Shown here in pieces: positions 1-10,444 of a stretch of DNA of 64,000 nucleotides. The translations under genes and the position numbers were made by a program. The stretch is from Diacronema lutheri (lineage: Eukaryota > Haptophyta > Pavlovophyceae > Pavlovales > Pavlovaceae), in NCBI GenBank assembly GCA_019448385.1, contig JAGTXO010000038.1, forward strand, positions 248,001 through 312,000, in the 5' to 3' direction. The stretch's first letter is position 1. Every line of letters begins with the position of its first letter. The notes under the pieces are model-generated. The model was not told the origin of the DNA. It saw only the letters and a program-made list of their open reading frames with translations, and ran no database searches.

Positions 1-818
1 GCGACGCGCAGCGCCCCGCGCAGCCCTCGCCCTCTGCTCGTGCGCGTGCTCCCGGCCCAGCCCTTCGCGTCCCCGCTCCCCACGCGCGCTGCGGCACGGC
101 CGCGTCTGCCCGCCGCCCACCCGCCTGCCCACCGCCTCGCCCGCCCGCCGCGCATCGGGCGCACCGTTTGGCGGCACGCGCGTGAAGAGTTTGAGGCGCT
201 GCTGTGTCGAGGTGATCGCCGAGAGGACGGAGAGCCGGTTGACGCGGCTCTTGATGTTGGACGCGGTGCCGTACTCGTCGGCGAGCATCTTGGCCGCGCG
301 CGAGATCTGGTCCTTGGGCGGCAGGATCAGCGAAATCATTGACGTGCCGTTACTGCGCGCGGGCGGCCGAGGCGGCCGAGGCGGCGCACGGCGCGGCGCG
401 GCGGTGGGGGGCGCGCGGCGGCGCGCAAATCGATCGGCGTGCGGCGCGCACAGGCGCACGCGCACGCGTGCGCCGGCGTGCTCCTGCGCGCATGCGCAGT
501 GCGCGAGCCACCGCGATGCGCGTGCCCTGCCCAGCTCCGCGCCGCGCACGCGCCACTGCGCGACGAGTCTGCGCCGAGCGCGTGCTCGGCTGCATAGGCA
601 GCGAACGAGCAGCGCGCCACGCCGCGCTCTCGAGTGCACGCTCGCACCAGCGGAGAGCAGCCACCAGTGATGACGTGCAGCACACGCGCTGCCACCGCGT
701 TGCGCGCGCGCGGCGGCGCGCGGAGCAGGGGCGGCGCACACCCGCGCGCCGCCGCGAGGCTTTTCACGAGCTTCTTGATCTTCCAGATCTCGATGCTCTT
801 GTCGTCACCATCGCTCAT
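1..818 (-). CDS. eRF1: eRF1, eukaryotic peptide chain release factor 1 (5' part, gene runs off the left edge)
   Basis: Class-1 translation termination factor that reads all three stop codons in the ribosomal A site and triggers peptide release together with eRF3. Exon 1 (742-818) encodes 25 residues, with the conserved [13 protein letters not shown] stretch. A 389-nt intron (353-741, donor GTGTGC) splits a glycine codon. Exon 2 (165-352) continues [17 protein letters not shown] and contains the invariant TASNIKS stretch (NIKS stop-codon recognition loop), ending at PPNG. The next donor (GTGCGC) is at 164, and no further exon lies in the window. Reading phase is consistent across both junctions (77 nt, then 188 nt). 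ATG at 818 gives the usual short N-terminus of the family. Only the N domain is visible; the GGQ domain must lie to the left. Identity is very secure because this protein is highly conserved. Confidence 0.95.
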
Positions 819-941
819 GGTGCAGCCGGCCTCTCGCCCGGAAGCGACGGTGCGGTCGGTTTGGCGCGGACGCGGGCGCAGGAATGGCGGCACACGCCGA
901 CACGTCTCCGCCCCCCAAATCTTTTGGAGCAGCCCGTCAGT

Positions 942-988
942 GTGACTCGCCAGTGTCGGACTGACTCGCCAGTGTCGGACTGACTCGC
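942..988. repeat. 19-bp tandem repeat upstream of eRF1
   Basis: About two and a half copies of a unit reading roughly CTGACTCGCCAGTGTCGGA lie between the SET gene stop (1070) and the eRF1 start (818). This 251-bp interval is the only upstream region available to eRF1, so the repeat may be part of its promoter or 5'UTR. I see nothing else in the interval. Confidence 0.6.
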
Positions 989-1069
989 CTCACGCCATTC
1001 AATTGACCTGCGACATCGGGTCATCTCGCCCGGTGTTGAGATGCAGCGTTCCGAGCCGAGAGCGCATGC

Positions 1070-4000
1070 TCATCCCGCTGACGGCCCCTCGCGCACGTCC
1101 AGCTGCATGGATGGTATGGCCGCGAGCCCCGCCGCCTCCTCCACGCCTGCCGTGCGGCCCGCCTCCGTGCGCGCCGCCTCCGCCGCCTCCGCCTCCACGC
1201 CCGCGCCGAGCTGCGCGGCGACCGGCGCCTCGACCGCACCAGTCGTCGCCGCGCCCTCTGCGCGTGCACCGTCAAGCGGCGCACGGGCCGCCCCGCCCGG
1301 ACTGGTGCAACCATTGTCCGACGCTCCGCCCAGCTCGCCCGCGCCGCCGGTTTCGCCGTCGGCGCGCTGCGCCCACGGCACCGTGCGCGGCACGTGGCGA
1401 ACGAGTCGCGGGGGCGGGAGCCAGCCAGCCACCGCGCCCTGCACACAGCTGCGCAGATCGGGCGGCGGCAGCGGCTCTAACACGTCGCTCGGCCCGATCG
1501 CGTTGGCGACATGGTCGACGCGCAGCTGGTCGACCGCTGCCCCGTCCGCGCGGCCCGTCGGCTCGGCGCGCACGGCGGGGGAGGGCAGAGGCGCGTCGGC
1601 GCTCGCGGCGGGCGCAGGGGCCGGCTCGCGTGCCTTGCCGGCGGCGCGCGCGCCTCGCTTCGCGCTGCCCTTGCCGGGCGATGTCTGCCGTGCGCGCTTG
1701 CCGCCGCCAGCTGCCACTGCGCCGCGCCGGCCGCCTCCGCCTCCGCCGCCGTCAGCGCGCGCGCTCGTCTGGCGCGACGCGCGTTCGGCCTCTGTCTTCT
1801 GGAAGTAGGCCTTGCCGTAGTCGACGAGGATCTCGTCGCCCTTTGCGATTGGCCGGATCGATTTGAGCGCCATCCGCCGCTCGCCCGTGTACGGGTCGGC
1901 GTAGGCCCAGAAGGTTGCGTTCTGCACGCGGCCTGCAAGAGGAGGTAGGGGGAAGGGACGGGTGGGATAGGGGTAGGGTTAGGGGGTTAGGGAGTAGGGT
2001 TAGGGCTGGGCGGGCGCGCCCGCGCTGCGGACGCGGGATGGGCCCCTCAACGCCTCGCCCCCTCGCGAACGCGACACTGCGCCGCGCCCGCCCTGCGCCT
2101 CAACGCCTCGGCCCCTCGCCGCCCAGCCACCGGCGGCGGCGGCGGGGGCGGCGGCTCGCGCACCTGTGCCGCGATAATCGTTTGCGAATCTGCTCTCATT
2201 GCCGCAGCGCTCGGCGTCAATGTCGATGTACACACCCTCTTCCTTGTTCGAGTAGATGTTGAGCAGGTAGGACGAGCGGTTGAAGCCCGCCGCGCCAAGC
2301 CCGCCGCCGTCGCCGCGCGCTCCCACCGCGCCGTCCGCAGCCACGCCGCGCGCGCCGCCGGCCGCGTGCGCGAGCTCGACGCATACCTGCCCGGCGTAAT
2401 CAATCAGCCGCTCCCCCGCGGGGATGTACTCGCCGGCAACGAGCGCCCGCGCGCCATAGCACGGGTGCTTCTTGTCGCGCACGGGCGCCACCTCGAGGGC
2501 AAAGGGCCGCCGCAGCTGGTCAACGTCGACAAGCCGCCTGCGCAGGGGCACGAGATCGGCCGGCACGCCCTCCCACAGCGCGCAATCCGTGTACTGCACG
2601 GAGCGGGGCCAGTGCGCGACCTTGCGCGCCTTGAGCGCGTACAGGCCGTTCGGGTCGTCGGTGCACGCGCGCGCGCCCGCCGCGTCCGCGCCGGCCGCGC
2701 CGCCCGCCACGCCGCCGTCGGCCGGCCGTGCGCCAGTCGCCTTGGCGAGCCGGAGGCGCAACAGCTGGAGCAGCTCGTCCCTTGACGCGAGCTGCTCCTC
2801 GAGCGACGCGACGCGGCTCGCGAGGAGCTGCCCGTCCGCGATACTCAGCCGGCGCACGCCGCTCGCGCCGCCCGCCGGCCGCGCGCGTGCGCCGCCGCCG
2901 CCGCCGCCGCGAACACGGTCGGCGTCGGCCGCGTCCGCCGCCGCGCGCGCGCCCGCGCTCGCGCCGTTGCCCCTCGCGCGCGCGATCGCCGCGCGCATCG
3001 CCTCGGCCGCCGCGTGCGCACCGGCGGCGCCGTCCGTGTCGCGCGGCGCGCTCGGCGCGCCGCCGCCGTTCGCCGCTACCGGCGCGGCCGCGCGCTGCGC
3101 GAGGTGCAGGCGGGCGCGCAACGCGTCCGCGTCCGCGACGGCCGTCGCCTTCATCCGGAGCAGCTGGCTGTTGCGCAGCGCGAGCTCGCGTCTCGCCGCC
3201 TCGAGCTCGGCGACGCGAGCGCGCAGTGCACCCAGCTCATCGCTGCCGTGCGCGCGCCGGTGCGCCTCGGAGACGCTGAGCGCCGGCGCGCTCAAGCCGC
3301 CGCACGCGCCGCCGAGCGCGCCGCCGGCCAGCGCAGCCGCGCCGCCGGCCGACGCCGAGCGCGCGCACACGCCCGCGGCCGCGGCCGCGGCCGGCGAGGC
3401 GTCCCCTGCGCTGGTCGAGCACCGCGCGCCCGGCCCCGCCGCCGGCGTGGTGCGCGCCGCGCCGCATTCCGCCGCGACCGCCACTGCGACTGCCGCCGCC
3501 GCCGCCACCGCCGGCGTCTGCGGTGGCGAGCACGCGCCCGCCGCCGCCGCGGTCTCCGCCGTCGCCGTCGGCGGCGGCGGTGGCGGCAGTGGTGTCGGCT
3601 CGCGCGGCAGCACGGGCGGGTGCAGCCCGGCGAGCGCCGCGAGGCACGAACGGAGCGCACCCTCATCCTCGCCCTCGCATCGGTCGCTAGTGCCGGCGGG
3701 GCCGACGGCGTCTCCCTCCCGTCCGGCCACGAGCGCGTGTGGGCGATCGCCGCCACGCTCGACGCCGTCCGCAGCGGCGCGCAGCGCGTCCGGTGCGTCG
3801 ATGAGCGCCGCGGCGATCGCCTCCGCCGCGAGCTGCGCCGCCACGTCCGCGTCCGCGCGCAGCCCGTGCGCGCGCAGCGCGGCGGCGCACGCGCGCGCGG
3901 AGACGACGTGGCCGTCGCCGGCGGCGGGCGCGTCACCAGGCTGCGCGCAACCGGCGGCGAGAAGCGCGAGCGCGGCGCGCGTCGAGAGCGCCACCGCGCC

Positions 4001-4706
4001 CACCTCGGGCAGTTGACCCGCGCCGTATGCACGCCGCAGCAGCTGCGCCGCCGCGCCTCCGCCCGCCGCGCGCGCGGTGAGGGCCTCAACGACCGCTGCG
4101 GCGGCTGCGGGCTCGGGCGGCGGGCGGCCGTCGGCGTGCGCGGCGGCAAGGAGCGCTGCTGCGTCGTCGGCCAAGCCACACGCCGCGCACGCCACCGCCA
4201 TGTCCGACACGGCGCCGTCCGCCGTGAGGCCGGGCACGCGCGCTGCGCGCGCCGCGCGGAAGAAGGCGAGCGCGCGCGCGCCGAGCAGCTTGGCCGACAG
4301 CGAGCGAAGGAGGCGGCGGATGAGGGGGGCGAGCTCCGAGGCGAGGGCGGCAATGTGCGGCAGCGCGTGCGCGGGCTCGACGAGCGCGACTGCTCCCGTC
4401 GCCGCGCCCGGCGGCAGCTGCCGGTCACGCCGCGCGGGCATGAAGCCGCCCGCGCCACCCGCGCCGCCCGCGCCACCGCCCGACGATTGGCGCTCCGGCG
4501 CGCGCGCGGCGGGCGCGGCGAGCGCGAGGGCGGTGCACGAGGCGCGCGCCTTCTTGGCGAGGGGCACGAGCATGAGGTCCGCCTCGCCGCTCGCTCCGTC
4601 TGGCGCCTCGTGCTTGACATGGCCGCCGCCCAAGGAGGAGGGGGCGGCGAGGACTGCCGCCGCGCGGCCGTTCGCGGCCGCGCGCTGCGCGGCGGGCGGC
4701 ATCCCC

Positions 4707-4761
<55 letters not shown>

Positions 4762-5636
4762 CGGCGGCGGCGGCGCGCTCGTCCGCCTCGGCGGCGGAGC
4801 GCGCCCACTCGTGGAGCACGGGCATGAGGAACCGCTCGGCAAGCTCCGCCGCCCGGCGCGGCCTCGCCGCCGCGAGGAGTGCGCCAACGGTCAGCCGCGC
4901 GCAGTAGATGAAAGCCGACGAGCCAACCCACGCGCGCGGCGCGCCGGTGCGCGCGCCGTCGGTGCCGCCGGCCGACGCGCCGGCGGCGCCGTTGGCCGCG
5001 CGCTCGAGCGCTCCGGCATACGCGACAAGCAGCCGCTCACAATCCTCGTCGCGCCGGCCCGCCGCGAGCGATGCGGCCACATCGCGCGCGAGCGCATCGG
5101 CCGGCGGCGGCGGCGGCGCCGCTGTGGCGCCGGGCGCGCGCGCGCAGCCGTCGGCGTGCGCGCAGAGGCGCTCGAAGAGGGGCGCAGCGTGGCACGCGGC
5201 GCCGCCCGGCGCGCGGTCGCGCACGCACCGCGCGAGCAGCGCGCCGAGCGCCACGCGGCTGAGCGCGAGCCGGCCGGCGCACGCATCCGCCGCCGCCTCC
5301 GCCAGGTGGCCATGCCGCCCAACCGCGCGCACGACCGCGGCAAGCGCGCCGCCGCTCAGCTCGCCGCCGCCGCGCGAGGCGGGCGCGGCGGTCGCCGCGA
5401 CGGCGACGCGCAACGCCGCGCGCGCCGCCTCCGGCCCGTCGCACCCCACGAGCGCGGCGGCGATCGCCGAGCGCACCGCCGGCGGCAGCAGCGGCGGCAG
5501 CGGTGGCGGCGCGCGCTCCGCGCCGCCGCCGCCGCCCGCCGCGTCCGACGCGGCGGCGGAGGCGGTGAGCGCGGCATTGGCCGCAACCGCCGCGGCGCGC
5601 GCGGGTCGGCCGCTGCCGCCGCTGGCGCCACCGCCG

Positions 5637-5667
<31 letters not shown>

Positions 5668-5678
5668 CGCGCACCGAC

Positions 5679-5715
<37 letters not shown>

Positions 5716-6278
5716 AGGCGGCGGCGGCGGAGGCGGCGGCGGCGACCGCCGCCGCGTCCGCCGCCGCGCCGGCGTGCGCGCGCGTGGCGGGCTCGGCGAG
5801 GCGGCGCGTAAGGTCGGCGGCGGCCGCCGCGTCCGTCGCGCGTCGCAGCGCCTCGTGCAGCCGCCAGAGCAGCGCCGCCTCGCGCGCGCCGCCCAGCGCG
5901 AGCACCGTCCTGCGCACGAGCGGCTCCGCCGGCCGGCCGCCCGCACCGAGCATCTCGACGAGCGCTCGGCCGGCGGCGCTCGCCTCGCCGCTCGAGAGGA
6001 GGCGGCCGACGAGCGACTCGTACGCCGCGGACTCGTCGGCGCCGAGCTGCGCCGCCGCCTGCGCGCACACGGCCGCCGCCGCCGCGCGCTCCGCCGCCGC
6101 CGCCGCTTCGGCCGACCGGCGCGCGGCCGCCGCGGCCGCCGCGCGCGCGACGGGCGCGGCAGCTGCGTCCGCGGCGGCTTGCGCGGCGAGCGCCTCGGAC
6201 GCGCGCTTCGCCGCGGCGCGGCGCAGCGGCTGCTCGGCCGCGTCGCGCGCCGGGCCGTCGGTCGCGCCCTCGTCACCA

Positions 6279-6310
<32 letters not shown>

Positions 6311-8080
6311 GCCGCCGCCGTCAAACTCGTCGTGCGCGCCGCCGCCCGCCGCAGCCGCGCCAAGCGACGCGCGCAGCTCGAGCAGCTCGCGCGCCCGGCC
6401 GCCCGCGGCCTCGACGGCGGCGGCAAGCTCTGCGCGCGCGCGCGCGTCGGGCGCGCAGTCCGTGCCGCCGCCGCCGCCGCCCGCCTCGTCCCGCGCGCAC
6501 TCGCGCAAATGCGAGAAGATTGCAAAGCCCGCGTCCACGGCGGCGCCGCTGCCGTCCGCCGCGCACGCGCGCAGCAGCGGCAACCACACGCGCGCGGGCG
6601 GGCGCAGCTCGGCCGGCTCGACAAAGGCGAGCGCGGCGAACGCGGCGCATGCGGCGCTCAGCGCGGGCGCCGTCTGCTCCGCTGGCGGCGGCGGCGCGCG
6701 CGCGCGCGCGCGCGGCCGCGTCGCGCCCGCCGCCGCGCCCGCGCCCGCCGCGTCCGCCGCCGCGTCCGCCGCCGCGTCCGCCGCCGCGTCCGCCGCCGCC
6801 GCGGCGGCCTCCGCCGCCGCCGCGCGCTCGCATCGCTCGTCCGTCGCGGCGCGCACGGCGAGCGCGACGAGCGACGCAAGCGGCGCCTCCGCCGGCCGCA
6901 CGCGCGCGCGCGCGATCCGCTGCGCGAGCGCGGCCGCGCGCACGGCGTCACCGTCCGCGCACGCGAGCGCGACGAGCGCATCTCCAACCCCGTTCGTCGG
7001 CAGCGCGAGGGCCGCGTCGGCGAGGAGGAGCCGCGCGCTGGCGGCGGGCACCGCGATGCGCGCCGCACGCAGCGCGAGCGCGAGCCGCGCTGCCGTCGGC
7101 GCGTCCGCGACGCGCGCTGCCGGCTGCCCGCCCGACGCGCTGGCGCGCGCGCGCGCGAGCGCGGTGTACACGGCGAGGGCTCGGCGCGGTTGGTCGAAGC
7201 GGAGGGAGAGGGCAAGGAGTTGCTCGAGGTCGTCCATGCGCAGCGCGGCAAGGGCAGCGCGTGGCGGCGGCGGCGGTCCGAGCTCCTCTGCGTCCGCGTC
7301 CGCGCAGCCGTCGCCGTCGCCGTCGCCGTCGTCGTCGCCGTCGTCGCCGCCGCCGACGCCGCCGCTGCCGTCACCGCCGCCGTCGCCGCCGCCGTCGCCC
7401 GCGCCGGCGGCCGCGTGCAGGTGGCGCGCGAGCTCAAACGCCTCGTCGAGCGCGCGCGGATTGGCGCGCGCAAACGCCGCCGCGCACAGCGCCTCGAGCG
7501 CGCCCTCGGCGAGGGCGCGCGGCGGGGGCGCGCCCGCGCGCGCGCCGAGCGCGAGCGCGCGCCCTGCAACGATCGGCTGCGCGCGGGGCGCGGCAGCGAG
7601 CGCGGCGGCGGCGAGCGCGTGCGCGGCGGACGCGGCGAGCTCGGCGGGCGGGCCGCCCTCGCTGCCGCCCGCGCCCGGCTCGGCCTTCACCGGGTCGGAC
7701 GGCGGCGCACCCGCTTCGCCGCCGAGCGCAGCAGCGGCGGGGACGTACTCGAGCACGTCAAGGGCCTTGCTCAGCTCGCCGGCGGAGGCGAGCGCACGCG
7801 CAAGCGCCGCCGCTTGCGCCGGCTCGAGCGCGTGCCCCGCGCTCCGCGCCGCGGCGAACGCGCCGTGCGCGTGCTGCACAAACCGCGGGTATGCGCACAG
7901 GCCGACGATCGCCGCGCACACGGACGCGGACGGCGCGCGCGCCGGCGAGCCAGCGGCGGCGTTGGCCGTGCCTGCACTCGCCGCGAGCTCAGCGAACGTC
8001 TGGCACGCGAGCAGCAGCTTCTTGCCCCGCAGCAGCTCGCGCACGCGCGCTTCGCCGGCCGACGCCGCGTCGTCGTCCAT
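1070..8080 (-). CDS. Very large SET-domain protein with alanine-rich helical-repeat N-terminus
   Basis: Predicted protein of about 2259 aa in two exons: 2164-8080 and 1070-1932, intron 1933-2163 (donor GTGCGC, acceptor CTTGCAG, phase 1). The C-terminal part (about residues 1850-2015) is a SET lysine-methyltransferase fold: AGEYIPAGERLIDYAGQV, then RFANDYRG at the end of exon 1, then NATFWAYADPYTGERR and GDEILVDYGKAYF in exon 2. The usual NHS motif reads AND here; the EILVDYG motif is intact. The N-terminus (MDDDAASAGEARV) and much of the first 1300 residues are Ala-rich pairs of helices such as LSKALDVLEYV and PRRALAVYTALARA, resembling degenerate PPR/TPR-type repeats; that is inference. Poly-Gly and poly-Ala tracts are frequent. 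Start at 8080 has purines at -3 and +4. SET domains methylate histone or other lysines; the substrate here is unknown. The open frame on the opposite strand is a composition artefact. Confidence 0.8.
1967..2010 (+). repeat. Interstitial telomere-like TTAGGG repeats inside an intron
   Basis: The plus strand carries a run of degenerate telomere-type units (several TAGGG, TTAGGG and GGGTTAGGG units) inside the intron of the SET gene (1933-2163). Because the gene is on the minus strand, the transcript carries the C-rich version, CCCTAA, just upstream of the 3' splice site. Confidence 0.75.
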
Positions 8081-8319
8081 CGCTGGCCGGGCCAGTGTCG
8101 CACGCACGGCCTGACTGATCAGAGTGGGACGACGTACGGATCGCTCGGTCAAAGACTGAGCTGTGCGCACTCTGGGGCCAAAATTGCTCACAACCGCCGC
8201 CCCCGAGCGGAGCCAGAGCGCGGCAGGACGGACCCAGGGCCGTATGGCCCTCGCCGAGCCAGGGCCGACAGGTGCGCCGACCGGTGCGCCAGCGCCACAG
8301 CTGGGCCGTACGGCCGGAG
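8081..8319. other. Intergenic region between two minus-strand genes
   Basis: 239 bp between the stop of the C2H2-finger gene (TAG at 8320-8322) and the ATG of the SET gene (8080). It must hold the SET gene promoter and the upstream gene's 3' end. I recognise no TATA box or other specific motif. Confidence 0.4.
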
Positions 8320-10353
8320 CTAAGATGAGGCCCGAGTTAGGGCGCGCCACACGGCCGAGGCGGCCGCAGCCTCGCGCTCCGCGGCCACGACGAGGTCGAG
8401 CGCAGTGCCGCAGCCGAGCACGCGCTCGCGCCGTCGCGTGAGTGCGCTGAGGGCCGCCATCGCACGCTCAGCGATCGGCACATTGCGCGCGTCTGCAGCG
8501 GCACCGGCTGCGGCCGCGCCGCGCGGCGCGCCGCTGCTCAGCGCGGGCGACGCTCGGCAGAGCGCCAGCGCCAGACGCGTCGCGTCGCCGAGCGCGCGCG
8601 AGGCGCTGACGCGCCCGCCGCGCCGCGCGGCCGCGTCGCTCGGCCTGCCCGCCCGCGCGCCGGGCTCGACCGTCGCATGCCCATCGCTCGCGCTTTCGCC
8701 CTCGGAGCTGTCGCCGCCATCCTCACAACTGCCGCCATCCTCACAACTGCCGCCATCCTCCGCCTCCTCCACGCGCCGCCACGCGCCGTCGCCGTCGTCC
8801 GTGCCGACGTCGTCGGCCTCGGCCCACGCGCAGCTCGCCTCGAGCCGCGCGAGCCGTGCACGCAGATGCCGCTCCGCCGGCCCGCCGCCCGGCAGGGACG
8901 CACCGGCGCGCGCGCCCAGTCCGGCGCGCGCGCGCGCGCGCGCGCCGCGGTGAGCCGAGCGGCGGCCCACAGCGCACGGCACAACCGCGCAGCCGCATCC
9001 TCTGCAACGCGCACGCCGCACGCCGCCATCCCCTTGTCGAGCGCGCAGCCGTCGCCGTCGCCCTCGCCCTCGCCCGCGGCGCGCGCGAGCGCGAGCATCG
9101 CCTCCGCCGCGATGAGGTCGAGGGTGTGCGCGGCGCCGCTCTGCACAGCGCTGCTCGCGAGCGCGCACGCGTCGAGCGCGACGTTGAGCGCCGAGCGCAC
9201 GTGCGCGCGCTGCCGTGCCGCGTCGGCGGGCGCGGAGGCGGGCGCGGAGGCGGGCGCGTCGGCGGGCGTGCCGGTGCCGACAGCCTGTCCGCACAACGCG
9301 CGCTCGGCCCGCCGCGCCGCGCGACGGCCGCCGGGTGCGGGGAGGCAGGCGGCGAGGGCGAGGAGGGTCAGAGCGGCGCGAGCGTCCTGTGCAGCCTGCC
9401 AGTGCAGCTCGGCGCTCAGGTCTGCGGCTGCAGCCGCACACGCCATGCTGACGCGCGGCGCGGCAACCCACGCTGCCCGTTGCTCGGGGGTGGGCGGAGG
9501 CGCGTGCGGCTGCGCCCATGCCCAGAACTGCGCGGCGCACGACGAGGCGTGGGTGGGCGGCGGGCTCGCGCTGAGCACGGGCGAGGCGAGCGCGGTCGGT
9601 GCGCGGTCCGCGTCCACCTCCGCCTCGAGCTCGCTGTCGCGCTCGCCTTCGTCCGCGCCAATGGGCGCCGTGACGCTGGACCGCGCGCGCGCCGCAGGCC
9701 GGCCGGCGGCGCGTGCACTGCGATGGCATCCGCCGCCGCCATCACGCTCAGCGTCGTTCTCGCCCGTGCGCGCTCGCTTGCACGACGCCTGCACGCCGTC
9801 ACGCGCGCGCGGCAGCGGTGGCGGTGGCGCCGCTGTACCCAGAAGCTTGGCGTGCGAACGCCCTGCGCGTCCGCGCGCGCCCGCACCCGCCGCAGCCGCG
9901 GCGCGTGGCGCGCCGGGATGCGCGGGCGTCGCGTCGGCCGCACGGCTGGCGGCAGCCACCGCCGCGCGCACCGCGTCGACAGGGCACAGCTCCACCGCGC
10001 GCGCCGCGTCAGCAACGACGGCGATGGCGCGGCGCGCGCGCGCGAGGGCCTCGTTGGCGTCGTCCGCCTGCGCGCCGCCCGTTGCGGCGCGCAGCCCGAG
10101 CATGGGCGCGAGTCGACCCGCGCGGCCGTTGGCAGCACCTGCCGCCGCGCGGAGTGCGCCCGCGGCGAGACGCGCGCCGCGTTCGCGTACGGCCGCGCCG
10201 CCCGCCGCTGAGTGGTGTGCCCGCATCTCGCCATCGTGAGTCTCGGCAAGCCACGCGCAGCCGCCGCCGTCCACGCCGCATGTGCGCGGCCTGCAGGCGC
10301 TCGTCGCGGCTGCTCGGCAAGAGAGGCCACCGCCGCCGCCGCCGCCATCGCCA

Positions 10354-10444
<91 letters not shown>

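Noticed and set aside
6700-6800. Short tandem GTCCGCCGCC units as a possible CRISPR-like array
   Set aside because: They are codon-level repeats encoding DAAADAAADAAA in the SET protein; there are no spacers and the context is eukaryotic.
3014-8323. Very long open frames on the plus strand opposite the SET gene (up to 1769 codons)
   Set aside because: They are Arg-rich mirror frames produced by extreme GC content. The minus frame contains a recognisable SET domain and splices in phase.
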